A DNA stretch of 26,258 nt, taken from positions 1 through 26,258 of IMG/VR virus record IMGVR_UViG_3300025127_000229. One strand, given 5' to 3'. The notes under the pieces are model-generated. The model ran no database searches and was not told the DNA's origin. It saw nothing but the letters and a program-made list of their open reading frames with translations. Every line of letters begins with the position of its first letter. The stretch's first letter is position 1. Made by a program: the position numbers and the translations under genes. The stretch comes from a virus. Of the stretch, positions 1-7,969 are shown piece by piece.

Positions 1-161
1 GACTGACTAACAATATCACCATATTTTTTTGTGTATTCATCAGCAGTTAGCTTGGCTATTTGCTGGCGCACATTCCTGTGTTCATCAGTGCATAATTTTC
101 TCAGCTTATTATAAGTGTGAATATCCACACCAACTGACTTGAACTTATCAGTATCTGTCAT
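1..161 (-). CDS. Partial ribbon-helix-helix-like small DNA-binding protein
   Basis: The reading frame starts at ATG (161-159 on the minus strand) and runs off the left edge, leaving about 53 codons. The product begins MTDTDKFKSVGVDIHTYNKL and continues with a helical segment. A short strand with hydrophobic residues alternating (KSVGVDI), followed by two predicted helices, resembles Arc/CopG ribbon-helix-helix regulators; this is a pattern match by eye. An AGGTGA ribosome binding site lies about 6 nt upstream of the start. The gene diverges from the DUF1064 gene, with only 41 bp between the two starts, so both promoters must lie in or next to that gap. The C-terminus is missing. It could be a regulator of the early genes or an unrelated small helical protein. 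Confidence 0.6.
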   Translation of the reverse strand, partial: MTDTDKFKSVGVDIHTYNKLRKLCTDEHRNVRQQIAKLTADEYTKKYGDIVSQ

Positions 162-202
162 TACAATCACCTAATTATAACCATAAAGAGCCACATTTTA
201 TC

Positions 203-556
203 ATGTATAGGTATAAACGCAAGTCTAATAAATTTGGCGCAAGAAAGACCAAATTCATGGGATACACCTTTGATTCCATATGGGAGGCAGAGCGCTGGGG
301 AGAACTGTCAGCCATGCAGAGAGCTGGAGTTGTGAAAGACTTGGAGCGTCAAGTGCGATATAACCTTGTGATAAATGATCAGAAAATTTGTGCTTATATT
401 GCAGACTTTCGATACAAATTAGTTGATGAAAACGGATTTGAGAAAGAAATTGTTGAAGACGCTAAAGGCGTAGAAACCGCAGAGTTCAAGCTAAAAAAGA
501 AGATGATGAAAGCGATACTGGGCATTGATGTAATTATTTCTAAAAAAAGGCATTGA
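203..556 (+). CDS. DUF1064-family nuclease-like protein
   Basis: The 117-residue product matches the DUF1064 phage family: a basic N-terminus, an FDSIWEAERW segment (23-32), a KDLERQVRY segment (45-53), then IADF (66-69) and VEDAKG (84-89). The last two look like the D...(E/D)xK core of a PD-(D/E)xK nuclease fold (D68, E85 or D86, K88). The family's role in phages is not firmly established; a junction- or end-processing endonuclease working with the recombination genes downstream is the usual suggestion. The start at 203 has only a weak AAAGAG Shine-Dalgarno, but it keeps the basic N-terminus usual for the family. The stop codon lies inside the -35 element of the next promoter. Confidence 0.75.
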   Translation: MYRYKRKSNKFGARKTKFMGYTFDSIWEAERWGELSAMQRAGVVKDLERQVRYNLVINDQKICAYIADFRYKLVDENGFEKEIVEDAKGVETAEFKLKKKMMKAILGIDVIISKKRH

Positions 557-581
557 CAAAATGTTCTCAAGTTCTTAATTC
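553..581 (+). promoter_or_regulatory. Sigma70-type promoter for the recombination/replication run
   Basis: TTGACA (553-558), a 17-bp spacer, then TAATTC (576-581). It lies in the only gap before the gene run starting at 625. The -10 is poor. The leader that follows (TAACACACTAACGAAACATGGGAG) resembles the leaders of the cassette promoters further right, but the spacer lacks their 13-bp dyad. Confidence 0.5.
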
Positions 582-624
582 TATAAATACTAACTAACAC
601 ACTAACGAAACATGGGAGTCTTAA

Positions 625-1056
625 ATGACAATCACACCTCTTTGGAATGACCTTACTTTGCTGCACAACCGCCGCCAAGAGGTCAAAGATAAAATTGATG
701 ATCTCAGCCGAGAGCTAAAAGTCATCAATAATTCCTTACAACAAATGGTTGAAGATCAGGCGCGGATCAAGCTTGCTGAGAAGGGCAAAGATTTTGGTCA
801 AGTTACGATTGAGTCTGGCGACCACAAGGTTACGGTTGATTTCCGTAAGCGTGTCGAATGGGATCAGGAACTTCTGACTACTCTGTTGAACCAGATGAAT
901 CCCGAAGATGCTCGTCACTATGCAACGATTAAGTATTCTGTATCTGAATCAAAGTTTCAAAATGCCACGCCAGAGATTAAGGCGGCTTTGTCAGAAGCGC
1001 GTACTGTGTATCCGCAAAGCATTTCTGTAGACATTAAGGAGATTGAGAATGCTTAA
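625..1056 (+). CDS. Hypothetical protein, coiled-coil N-terminus, in Sak4 operon
   Basis: The 143-residue product is not recognised with confidence. Residues about 10-55 (HNRRQEVKDKIDDLSRELK onward) form a heptad-like charged helix, probably a coiled coil. The rest is a mixed alpha/beta segment containing VTVDFRKRVEWD (69-80). The start has a GGGAG ribosome site. The last 8 bp overlap the start of the Sak4-like ATPase gene, so translation is probably coupled. This position suggests an accessory role in annealing-type recombination, but that is inference from context only. Confidence 0.7.
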   Translation: MTITPLWNDLTLLHNRRQEVKDKIDDLSRELKVINNSLQQMVEDQARIKLAEKGKDFGQVTIESGDHKVTVDFRKRVEWDQELLTTLLNQMNPEDARHYATIKYSVSESKFQNATPEIKAALSEARTVYPQSISVDIKEIENA

Positions 1057-1921
1057 AATTATTTCTGCCGAAGAGCGCCTCGCTGAAAAGCGAGGCCATA
1101 AGATGGTGATCGTTGGCAAGAGTGGTATTGGAAAGACCAGTCTTGTCAGGACACTTGATCAGGCAAAGACCCTGTTTATGGATTTAGAGGCTGGAGACGC
1201 TGCAATCGAGGGCTGTCCTGTGGATGTTATTCGTCCACGGACATGGTCTGAGTGTCGTGACTTTGCATGCTTTTTAGGTGGTGGCAATCCAGCACTGCCT
1301 GATGATGCGTTTTATAGCATGACACATTATCAATCTGTGTGTCAGATTTATGGTGATCCAACTCCTGTATTGGAGAAGTATGACACGTTGTTCATTGACA
1401 GTATTACAGTGGCGGGTCGGCTTTGTTTCTCTTGGGGGCAAAACCAGCCAGAGTGTCGTTCAGATCGCACTGGCAAGCTAGACACCAGAGCCGTATATGG
1501 TTTGCAGGGTCGTGAGATGATGAGTTGGCTCACACAGCTACAGCACATTCGTGACAAGAACGTAATCTTTGTCGGCATCCTTGATGAGAAGGTTGATGAC
1601 TATGGAAGGGCTACCTTTGATCTACAGATTGAAGGTGCAAAGACTGGCAGAGAGTTGCCGGGAATTGTTGATGAGGTAATCACGATGACTACCTTGACCA
1701 GCGATGATGGTCAGCAGTTTCGTGGTTTTGTTTGTCAAACAATGAATCAGTGGGGATACCCTGCTAAAGATCGTAGTGGGCGCTTGGACATGATTGAAGA
1801 GCCGCACTTAGGTAAGCTAATGCAAAAGATGTCTAGTGGTGTTCCTCAGGTTGAACGTCCAATGGCTTTTACTAATCCTACTGAGGTCAGCATTGCAGAA
1901 GGAGATAACAACAATGCTTAA
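1049..1921 (+). CDS. Sak4-like RecA-fold ATPase, single-strand annealing recombinase
   Basis: The 290-residue product has a Walker A motif GKSGIGKT (23-30), an acidic strand FMDLEAG (43-49) and a Walker B-like TLFIDS (113-118). This layout fits the Sak4 group of phage RecA-core ATPases (AAA_24-type), which promote single-strand annealing and replication-linked recombination in the host cytoplasm. The start at 1049 follows AAGGAG with good spacing; an upstream in-frame TTG at 1043 is less likely. The gene overlaps its upstream neighbour by 8 bp. It also overlaps the downstream gene, a candidate ssDNA-binding protein, by 8 bp. That pairing is common for Sak4 and supports the call. Confidence 0.8.
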   Translation: MLKIISAEERLAEKRGHKMVIVGKSGIGKTSLVRTLDQAKTLFMDLEAGDAAIEGCPVDVIRPRTWSECRDFACFLGGGNPALPDDAFYSMTHYQSVCQIYGDPTPVLEKYDTLFIDSITVAGRLCFSWGQNQPECRSDRTGKLDTRAVYGLQGREMMSWLTQLQHIRDKNVIFVGILDEKVDDYGRATFDLQIEGAKTGRELPGIVDEVITMTTLTSDDGQQFRGFVCQTMNQWGYPAKDRSGRLDMIEEPHLGKLMQKMSSGVPQVERPMAFTNPTEVSIAEGDNNNA

Positions 1922-2558
1922 TTTAAATAACGTCCCAAGTGACGATAACAATCGTGAGTTTGAATTGATTCCTGATGGAACTATTGTTCGTGCCATCATC
2001 AAACTTGAGGGTGGAACGACTGAGTTGCCCGAATTTGGCGCTGGTACGTTTTTCAGAGTATCGCAACAAACTAACTCAAAGTGGTTGCCTATGGAGTTGA
2101 CTATCGTTGGCGGTAACTTTGATAGGCGCAAAATCTGGCAGAGTATCTTTGTTGATGGCACTAAGATCTCTGAAAAGACAGGTATGCCAATCGCAAAAGA
2201 GATTGGATTGCGTACTATGAAGTCAATCATTGATAGTGCTTTTAATCTTGATCCAAAAGATCAGTCAGAGGCATCTCAACAGAAACGTAATCTGCAAGGC
2301 GTTAGCCAGCTTAACGGCATGGAGTTCTGTTTTAAAGTAGCGATTGAAAAAGGCACCAATGGCTATAAAGATCAAAATAAAATTAAGGTTGTGTTGACAC
2401 CAGACATGAATGGATTTATTGCTGGTTCACCAACACAGTCAGTGCCAGCTAGTGCGCCACCCATGCAACAGCCTGTGGCTACGCAAGCGGCACCACAACA
2501 AACTGCGACAGCAGGTGTCGTGCCACCTTGGGCAAATAACCAAGGGAGCGCACAATGA
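1914..2558 (+). CDS. Candidate single-stranded DNA-binding protein (DUF669-like)
   Basis: The 214-residue product has a beta-rich body of about 165 residues, with IPDGTIVRAIIKLEGG (22-37) and an IFVDGTKIS segment typical of OB-like folds. A disordered tail rich in P, Q and A follows, from about residue 168 to the end. Small OB proteins with such tails usually follow Sak-type recombinases in phages, where they coat ssDNA and recruit the recombinase. The body resembles DUF669-type proteins by eye. The tail lacks the acidic tip (DDIPF-like) of bacterial SSB. The chosen start at 1914 follows AAGGAGATAACAACA; a longer reading from 1836 would overlap the Sak4 gene without a ribosome site. The stop overlaps the next start (ATGA). 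Confidence 0.6.
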   Translation: MLNLNNVPSDDNNREFELIPDGTIVRAIIKLEGGTTELPEFGAGTFFRVSQQTNSKWLPMELTIVGGNFDRRKIWQSIFVDGTKISEKTGMPIAKEIGLRTMKSIIDSAFNLDPKDQSEASQQKRNLQGVSQLNGMEFCFKVAIEKGTNGYKDQNKIKVVLTPDMNGFIAGSPTQSVPASAPPMQQPVATQAAPQQTATAGVVPPWANNQGSAQ

Positions 2559-2833
2559 ACTGGTTGAAAAAGATTCTAGCGGCAGCCCTCCATGTGGTCG
2601 TTAGTCCGAGTTTGGGGGGTACTCGGGCCGCAAATCCCCCCATCCCAAATTACTGTGACGCTTTGCGAGGTCTGCTACAGGCTAGATCTTACACGCTGTC
2701 AGAGTTGGAAAGTGTGCTTACTAAGAAGCGCAGCACTTTGTATCAAGAGATGAGCGAGTTGCGTAAGGCTGGCTACAAAGTCAAAAAGTCTTATGACAAG
2801 CAAAACTCTAAATACAAGTACATGATTGTTTAG
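2555..2833 (+). CDS. Small winged-helix protein
   Basis: The 92-residue product has a clear helix-turn-helix-like C-terminal half: YTLSELESVLTKKRSTLYQE (44-63), then MSELRKAGYKVKKSY and a wing ending KYKYMIV. The N-terminal 30 residues (MNWLKKILAAALHVVVSPSL then a GTRAANPP stretch) do not belong to that fold and are encoded across a GC-rich hairpin. The ATG overlaps the upstream stop (ATGA), so this start is favoured. The gene lies between the candidate SSB and the helicase. It may be a replication accessory or an autoregulator; which one cannot be told from sequence. Confidence 0.65.
   Translation: MNWLKKILAAALHVVVSPSLGGTRAANPPIPNYCDALRGLLQARSYTLSELESVLTKKRSTLYQEMSELRKAGYKVKKSYDKQNSKYKYMIV
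2613..2642 (+). other. G6/C6 hairpin inside the start of the winged-helix gene
   Basis: TGGGGGG (2613-2619) can pair perfectly with CCCCCCA (2636-2642) around a 16-nt loop, about 55 nt after the start codon. Such runs are rare in this window. The structure could slow translation or attenuate transcription. No T-run follows, so it is not a standard terminator. Confidence 0.5.
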
Positions 2834-2835
2834 TC

Positions 2836-4518
2836 ATGTTACTCCGCAAATATCAGGAGGTGGCAGTTGATGCCGCCTCCAAAGCCTTAGACGATAAGGG
2901 CAACACATTAGTTGTAGCGCCAACAGGCGCTGGCAAAACTATTATGCTGTCTGCTCTTGTTGGTAAGAGATTTAAAAAAGGCGAACAGGTTCTAGTGCTA
3001 CAGCACAGGGACGAGCTTGTTTCACAAAACTCCACAAAATTTCATCGTGTGAACGATAACATCACAACAAGTGAGGTAAACGCCGCTAACAAAGACTGGA
3101 GCGCGGATACCGTATTTGCGATGGTGCAGACTCTATCTCGTGAGAAAAACCTAGAGCAAATGCCCAAGGTTGATCTGATCGTAGTTGATGAGGCGCACCA
3201 CACGGTAGCAGACACATATCAACGTATCATTAACGCCGCTAGAAAGGCCAATGAGGGGGTTCAGATCGTTGGCTTTACCGCAACCCCCAATCGAGGCGAT
3301 AAGGCTGGTCTGAGGGGCGTATTTGACAATTGCAGCCATCAGATTGAAATATCCACATTGATTGATGAGGGATTCTTGGTGCGCCCGAAAACATTCGTGA
3401 TTGATGTTGGTGTGCAAAATGAATTGCGTGAGGTCAGAAAAACAATTGCTGATTTTGATATGGAAGCAGTTGAAAGAATTATGAATCGCCGCGCTGTTAA
3501 CGTAAAGGTGGTTGAAGAGTGGCAACGCAGATGTATTGGACGTAAGACCATTGCGTTCTGCTCCACGATAAAACACGCAACAGATTTATGTGAAGAGTTC
3601 CATATTGCTGGTGTCAATGCAGAGATGGTGACTGGCGATACTCCTAAGGATGAACGTGAAGAGATACTACATGAGCTTGCTCATGGTGATGTTGAGGTGG
3701 TTGTAAATGTGGCAGTGTTGACCGAGGGGTTTGATGCGCCGCCTGTATCCTGCATAATTCTGACTCGCCCATGCTCGTACAAGTCTACTATGGTTCAGAT
3801 GGTTGGACGCGGTCTGCGGACTATAGACCCAGAAGAATATCCTGGTGTAGTTAAAACAGACTGCGTGGTGTTAGACTTTGGTACGTCAATACTGACTCAT
3901 GGATCGCTTGATGATCCAGTCAATTTGGATGGCAGTGAAGCTAATGCAGATCAAGGTCCGGTCAAAATATGTCCTGAGTGTAATTCAGAAGTTCCGCTTG
4001 CGGTAAAAGAATGTCCGATATGTGGACATGAGTTTGCATCTCTAGGCATGGGTGATGCTGAAGAGTTAGAGCATTTTGAGTTAACAGAGGTAGATCTTAT
4101 AGATCGCTCTCCGTTCCGTTGGATTGATCTATTCGGCAATGGCGCTTGTATGTCAGCGTCAGGATTTAACTGTTTTGCTATGGTCGCTGATGTTAATGGT
4201 TTGTCCATAGCTTTGGTTAAAAAGAATTTGAGTGATGTTAGGCTCATTAGCGTAGGCACAAAGCGTCAGGCGATGGCGGCTGCTGATGATTTTATGAGAG
4301 TCAATGAAGATAGCAATAGTTCTAAAAAAACTAAGCGCTGGCTTAACGAACGCATTACAGATAAGCAACGTAATGCGTTACATCGTCAAGGTATAGCGAT
4401 AAGCGCATTTGACTTTGGGTGGACTAAGTATAAGGCGGCATGTATGCTCAATTACGTTTGGAATAAAAGATCTATAGACAAGATGGTTTATAACGTAATT
4501 GAGAAAGAAAGCGCATGA
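2836..4518 (+). CDS. Superfamily 2 DEAH-type helicase with C-terminal zinc ribbon
   Basis: The 560-residue product carries the SF2 set: Q-like RKYQ at the N-terminus, Walker A APTGAGKT (28-35), DEAH (118-121), TAT (148-150), and QMVGRGLR (321-328) as motif VI. A zinc ribbon with two C-x2-C pairs (C379, C382, C393, C396) follows the second RecA domain. A further C-terminal domain of about 150 residues is not recognised. This matches the phage DEAD/DEAH helicases often called UvsW-like or SSL2-like, which unwind or anneal branched DNA during replication and recombination. The start lies 2 nt after the previous stop; the stop overlaps the next ATG (ATGA). Helicase identity is near certain, the exact substrate is not. 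Confidence 0.92.
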   Translation: MLLRKYQEVAVDAASKALDDKGNTLVVAPTGAGKTIMLSALVGKRFKKGEQVLVLQHRDELVSQNSTKFHRVNDNITTSEVNAANKDWSADTVFAMVQTLSREKNLEQMPKVDLIVVDEAHHTVADTYQRIINAARKANEGVQIVGFTATPNRGDKAGLRGVFDNCSHQIEISTLIDEGFLVRPKTFVIDVGVQNELREVRKTIADFDMEAVERIMNRRAVNVKVVEEWQRRCIGRKTIAFCSTIKHATDLCEEFHIAGVNAEMVTGDTPKDEREEILHELAHGDVEVVVNVAVLTEGFDAPPVSCIILTRPCSYKSTMVQMVGRGLRTIDPEEYPGVVKTDCVVLDFGTSILTHGSLDDPVNLDGSEANADQGPVKICPECNSEVPLAVKECPICGHEFASLGMGDAEELEHFELTEVDLIDRSPFRWIDLFGNGACMSASGFNCFAMVADVNGLSIALVKKNLSDVRLISVGTKRQAMAAADDFMRVNEDSNSSKKTKRWLNERITDKQRNALHRQGIAISAFDFGWTKYKAACMLNYVWNKRSIDKMVYNVIEKESA

Positions 4519-4793
4519 ACAGGGGAGAGGTAAGGCTCACTGCAAATTTTGTTGATCACACAACGATTGACGTTAACTGCTTTGTTAATTTTAAGGATCC
4601 AAGAGACAAAGAAGAGATTATAGATGTGGTTATGGGTGCTTTTGATGCAATTGTTGCGGATAATGACGACACCTCTCTGTTGAGCGGTTTTGCCGAAGTA
4701 GAATTTTTTGAAGGTCTTTTGATATATAAAGTTCGTTTTGATGATGAAATGGAGAGGGCTGCGTGGGACTGGTCAGGAGAGACACTGCATTAG
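4515..4793 (+). CDS. Hypothetical small acidic protein
   Basis: The 92-residue product is not recognised. It appears as alternating beta and helix: VRLTANFVDHTTIDVNCFV, then a helix KEEIIDVVMGAFDAIVADND, then FAEVEFFEGLLIYKVRFDDE. It is rich in D and E. The ATG overlaps the helicase stop (ATGA), and the gene is overlapped by the following GTG-initiated gene, so it is probably translated by coupling. Context suggests a replication accessory, without direct evidence. Confidence 0.65.
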   Translation: MNRGEVRLTANFVDHTTIDVNCFVNFKDPRDKEEIIDVVMGAFDAIVADNDDTSLLSGFAEVEFFEGLLIYKVRFDDEMERAAWDWSGETLH

Positions 4794-4996
4794 AAAAGAT
4801 AGGGCAAGCGTTTGGTAATATAGGCTGGGACAAAAAGTTTAGTGATCTTAGTCAAGAGGACGCAATAGGTTTGGTTGTTGTATTAAAGAGTATAGAAGGG
4901 TTGGAAGATGAGTTCGCTGGGGACTACCTTACAGAATTATATTTCAAGTATGGAGGCGGCAGAGTCGGACTTCAGCCAGAAGACATCCCATTCTGA
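4763..4996 (+). CDS. Hypothetical small protein, GTG start
   Basis: The 77-residue product starts at GTG 4763, preceded by GGAGAGGG with good spacing, and overlaps its upstream neighbour by 31 bp. Residues 28-51 (LSQEDAIGLVVVLKSIEGLE onward) form a likely helix, and the C-terminus ends GLQPEDIPF. That DIPF end looks like the acidic C-terminal tip with which SSB-family proteins bind partners, so this protein might act as a tip-bearing adaptor; this is speculative. It overlaps the Cas4-like nuclease gene by 89 bp in another frame. Confidence 0.6.
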   Translation: MGLVRRDTALEKIGQAFGNIGWDKKFSDLSQEDAIGLVVVLKSIEGLEDEFAGDYLTELYFKYGGGRVGLQPEDIPF

Positions 4997-5699
4997 TGTA
5001 TCACAATACATAATTCAAGAGATTGATCGAGGCATAAAGGACAAGGAGAATAAGCAACCAAGACGTAAATATCTTGGGGCTTCCTCTTTAGGCGAAGAGT
5101 GCGCCAGAAAAATACAGTACAGGTACATGGGACAGCAAGTTGATGAAGGCAAAGGCTTCCCTCCCAAAACATTACGAACATTTTCATTAGGTCATGCAAT
5201 TGAAGATTTGATGATCATGTATTTTCGTGATGCTGGTTTTGATTTGCGTACAGAAAAGGGAGGCGAACAATTTGGATTCGCTGTGGCCGAGGGAGAGATC
5301 AAGGGTCACATTGATGGCGTGATAGTCGGCGGTCCTTTGCCGATTCAATATCCTATGCTTTGGGAATGTAAGTCTGCCAACGATAGAAAGTTTGCTGAAT
5401 TTGTTCGTAAAGGTGTAGCAGAGGCTAACCCAGTATACGCAGCACAGGTAGCTATGTATCAAGCCTATATGGATTTGACAGACAATCCATGTTGCTTCAC
5501 GGTATTAAACAAGAATACAAGTGAGATATATATTGAGCTAATTCCGTTCAATCAGGAGCTTGCTCAATCGACAAGCGACAAGGCAGTAAATATAATAAGA
5601 GCGACTAGGGGTAATGACATGTTGCCCCGTATCGCACAGAATGATGATTTCTTTATGTGTAAGTGGTGTGAGTTTCGTAACACTTGTTGGGATAAATAA
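4908..5699 (+). CDS. Cas4/RecB-like PD-(D/E)xK exonuclease, Fe-S cysteines present
   Basis: The 263-residue product has the RecB/Cas4 nuclease order: GASSLGEECARK (57-68), GHAIED (95-100), GHIDG (133-137, D136), WECKS (152-156, E153 and K155) and a QxxxY motif (Q180, Y184). A cysteine at 65 and a C-terminal CKWCEFRNTC (C251, C254, C260) give the one-plus-three arrangement that ligates a 4Fe-4S cluster in Cas4 and AddB. The likely role is 5' or 3' resection of DNA ends to feed the Sak4/SSB annealing system. The start at 4908 has GAAGGG/GGAAG upstream; the next ATG (4953) has no ribosome site. The 89-bp overlap with the previous gene is long but plausible in a phage. Confidence 0.85.
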   Translation: MSSLGTTLQNYISSMEAAESDFSQKTSHSDVSQYIIQEIDRGIKDKENKQPRRKYLGASSLGEECARKIQYRYMGQQVDEGKGFPPKTLRTFSLGHAIEDLMIMYFRDAGFDLRTEKGGEQFGFAVAEGEIKGHIDGVIVGGPLPIQYPMLWECKSANDRKFAEFVRKGVAEANPVYAAQVAMYQAYMDLTDNPCCFTVLNKNTSEIYIELIPFNQELAQSTSDKAVNIIRATRGNDMLPRIAQNDDFFMCKWCEFRNTCWDK

Positions 5700-5704
5700 A
5701 GGAT

Positions 5705-5738
5705 GGGGTGCCGTTAGTTGATACCTAGACGACACCCC
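5705..5738 (+). other. Stem-loop between nuclease and primase genes
   Basis: GGGGTG (5705-5710) pairs with CACCCC (5733-5738); one C/A mismatch and a CG/CG pair extend the stem, with a 16-nt loop. AAAAGGT follows instead of a T-run. It sits just upstream of the primase ribosome site, so it may be an RNA-processing or attenuation element. Confidence 0.5.
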
Positions 5739-5758
5739 AAAAGGTAAAACAATGCTTA

Positions 5759-7969
5759 ATGGGGTACAATATAATGAGTGTAGTGAGGTTTGGCAATACT
5801 ACATCTAGTGGCTCATCTCATAATTTAGTTGAAGAGATTTCTGCTAGAGTTCCAAAAAGCGAACAAATTAGAGTGCTGCAAGATACGTTTCCTGCTGGTC
5901 GCGTACATGGCAACACATTTTATATAGGGTCTTTGCTCGGTAATGAGGGGCAATCGTTAAAGATTGATATTGATCCTAGATCTCCACACTTCATGCGTGG
6001 TCAGGATTTCAATGGCCATTTTATGCGTGGTCAGGATTTCAATGGCGGTGTCGGAATCGGCGGTATCGTTAAGATACTGATGGAATCTCGTGGCTTAAAG
6101 CTTTCAGAGATTAAAGAGATGTTCTCGCAGTATCTCGATGATAGTCCCAGAATTGTTCGGGATAATGCCCCGGTCGAAAATCCCATCAAGCCTCAATACA
6201 ATATCAATAGTCCATATGATGCAGAGTATATCTATACGAATGCAGATGGTGAGGTACTGGTTTCTGTCAGGCGGTATAACGTCAAGGACATTGCTGGTAA
6301 TCCCATGCTTAATACGAAGGGCAAGCCAAAGAAAGAGTTTCGTCCGTTTGTTGATGGCTCTGCATATTCAAAGTTTCCTGATGTCAGGCCGCTGTATAAT
6401 ATCCCGAACATTTTGGCATCTGAGCGTGTCATATGGGTTGAGGGCGAGAAGTGTGCTGATGCGCTTAATCATGCTGGTTATACAGCAACATGCACAATCG
6501 GTGGGGCTGGTGCATTAACGAAAAAGACTGCGCCACAATATGACTTCTCTCCACTGCACGGCAAAGAGCTGATCATATGGCCTGATAACGATACTGCTGG
6601 CAAGAAGCTTGCCGATCTTATACAGGATTTGGCTTTGTCTGCTGGTGCAAAGTCGGTAACAATGCTGACTCCACCACAAGGCAAGCCCGACCAATGGGAT
6701 GCTGCTGACGCTTTGTCAGAGGGCTTTAACATCTCTGATTTTGTTCATGCAAAATCAAATGTTACAAAAAGTAACATTAATTTACTTGATGATAGTTTGC
6801 TTATTGATAGGTTCACTGGACCAGCACCCGAACAAAAGTTCCTGATTGATGGCACGTTTCCGCTTGGGGTTCCAATCTTGTTTGCCGCAGCAGGGGATGC
6901 TGGTAAAGGGCTTATGACGCTTGATATGGGTATGAAGATTGCCTCTGGTGCGCCTATGTCTCATGCTTTTGGTGGCATAGTTCAGGAGTTCGGTAACGTA
7001 GTCATTTTCACGGCAGAGGATGATGAAGCAGAAATGCACAGGCGGATTGACAGACTTGATCCGCTCGGGGCTAGGTTTGATTACAAGTATCAGATTCGGA
7101 TTGTGCCGTTACCTAACGTGGGCGGTGTGTTTCCAGTTCTAACAGAGTCAAGTGGTGAGTTCAGAACGAGCGAGGTGTTTGATCGCATTTACGAACAAAT
7201 GTTACAAATGCACGATTTGAAGTTAATCATCTTTGATCCGCTGGCATCATTCGTACACGCTGATGTCAATGCTGATCCTGCGGCTGGTGCTGCGCTTACT
7301 GGTTTGCTTGCCAAGACTGCAACAGAAACAGGAGCATCGGTGCTGGTCTGCCACCACATGACAAAGATAAAGGACGACACAGTTGTCAAAACACCAGAAC
7401 AGGCTCGTAACCTGATTCGGGGTACTACAGCTTTGGTTGATGGTGTCAGGTCTGCTTTTGCGCTATGGCAAGTGGATACAGCTCGGGGTCAGAAAACATG
7501 TGAAAAGCTAGGAGTTCCGTATCAGCGTAATACATGCTTTGATGGCGCTGTTGTTAAATCAAATGGCCCAGCAAGTAGAATTGTTCGGCATTTCATCCGG
7601 GACTCGATGACGGGCCTGTTGGAAGATCAGACTGATGCCATTGAAGCGTTAGAGCGTGGCAGTGCAAGAGAGATCAAGATGGAGGCCATGTTTGATTGGA
7701 TCGTAGAGTCCGAGCGTAATGGTGTGGCTCTAACGCATATGAGTGGTAATAACTCTGTTTATAAACGCTCTGAGGACGCTGATGCCCCTGAGTCACTGCA
7801 AGGTTTAAGCAAGCGTGTGCTGGAGCAATATGTTCGTGATTTGCAAGCCGCAGGACGCATTAACAAGTTTCAGTTGTCCGCAGCAGGTGGCAAGATATGG
7901 TTAGGCGCAGTAGACGGCGATATGTCTAGGGGTGAGTATGAACCCACTACAGCTAGGGACAATGTGTGA
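5759..7969 (+). CDS. Primase-helicase: TOPRIM domain plus RepA-like RecA-fold helicase
   Basis: The 736-residue product has an N-terminal primase-like region, a TOPRIM domain with WVEGEKCADAL (226-236) and WPDNDTAGK (274-282), and a RepA/AAA_25-type helicase domain with a P-loop AAAGDAGKG (376-384), Walker B LIIFDP (489-494) and VLVCHH (528-532). It probably primes and unwinds DNA at the phage fork. No DNA polymerase gene is in this window. Residues 77-96 hold the decapeptide HFMRGQDFNG twice in tandem. Starts at 5759 and 5774 are both possible. An ATG at 5752 has the best ribosome-site spacing (AAGGT) but opens an 18-codon frame that ends at 5808, which could be a leader peptide. The stop overlaps the next gene (TGATG). 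Confidence 0.88.
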   Translation: MGYNIMSVVRFGNTTSSGSSHNLVEEISARVPKSEQIRVLQDTFPAGRVHGNTFYIGSLLGNEGQSLKIDIDPRSPHFMRGQDFNGHFMRGQDFNGGVGIGGIVKILMESRGLKLSEIKEMFSQYLDDSPRIVRDNAPVENPIKPQYNINSPYDAEYIYTNADGEVLVSVRRYNVKDIAGNPMLNTKGKPKKEFRPFVDGSAYSKFPDVRPLYNIPNILASERVIWVEGEKCADALNHAGYTATCTIGGAGALTKKTAPQYDFSPLHGKELIIWPDNDTAGKKLADLIQDLALSAGAKSVTMLTPPQGKPDQWDAADALSEGFNISDFVHAKSNVTKSNINLLDDSLLIDRFTGPAPEQKFLIDGTFPLGVPILFAAAGDAGKGLMTLDMGMKIASGAPMSHAFGGIVQEFGNVVIFTAEDDEAEMHRRIDRLDPLGARFDYKYQIRIVPLPNVGGVFPVLTESSGEFRTSEVFDRIYEQMLQMHDLKLIIFDPLASFVHADVNADPAAGAALTGLLAKTATETGASVLVCHHMTKIKDDTVVKTPEQARNLIRGTTALVDGVRSAFALWQVDTARGQKTCEKLGVPYQRNTCFDGAVVKSNGPASRIVRHFIRDSMTGLLEDQTDAIEALERGSAREIKMEAMFDWIVESERNGVALTHMSGNNSVYKRSEDADAPESLQGLSKRVLEQYVRDLQAAGRINKFQLSAAGGKIWLGAVDGDMSRGEYEPTTARDNV
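5987..6046 (+). repeat. 30-bp in-frame tandem duplication in the primase gene
   Basis: Units 5987-6016 and 6017-6046 both encode HFMRGQDFNG. They differ at two silent positions only (CAC TTC versus CAT TTT). Confidence 0.95.

Noticed and set aside
394-678. Minus-strand open frame antisense to the DUF1064 gene
   Set aside because: A shadow of the plus-strand gene and its downstream promoter region; its product shows no family features.
1836-1913. N-terminal extension of the candidate SSB gene
   Set aside because: It would overlap the Sak4 gene by 86 bp and has no ribosome site, while ATG 1914 has AAGGAG.
6151-6161. AATTGTTCGGG inside the primase gene as another member of the spacer repeat family
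   Set aside because: It lies in a coding frame reading ...IVR..., lacks the flanking CCAGTAC or GGTT, and AATTGTTCG also occurs at other I-V-R codons. Chance is enough.
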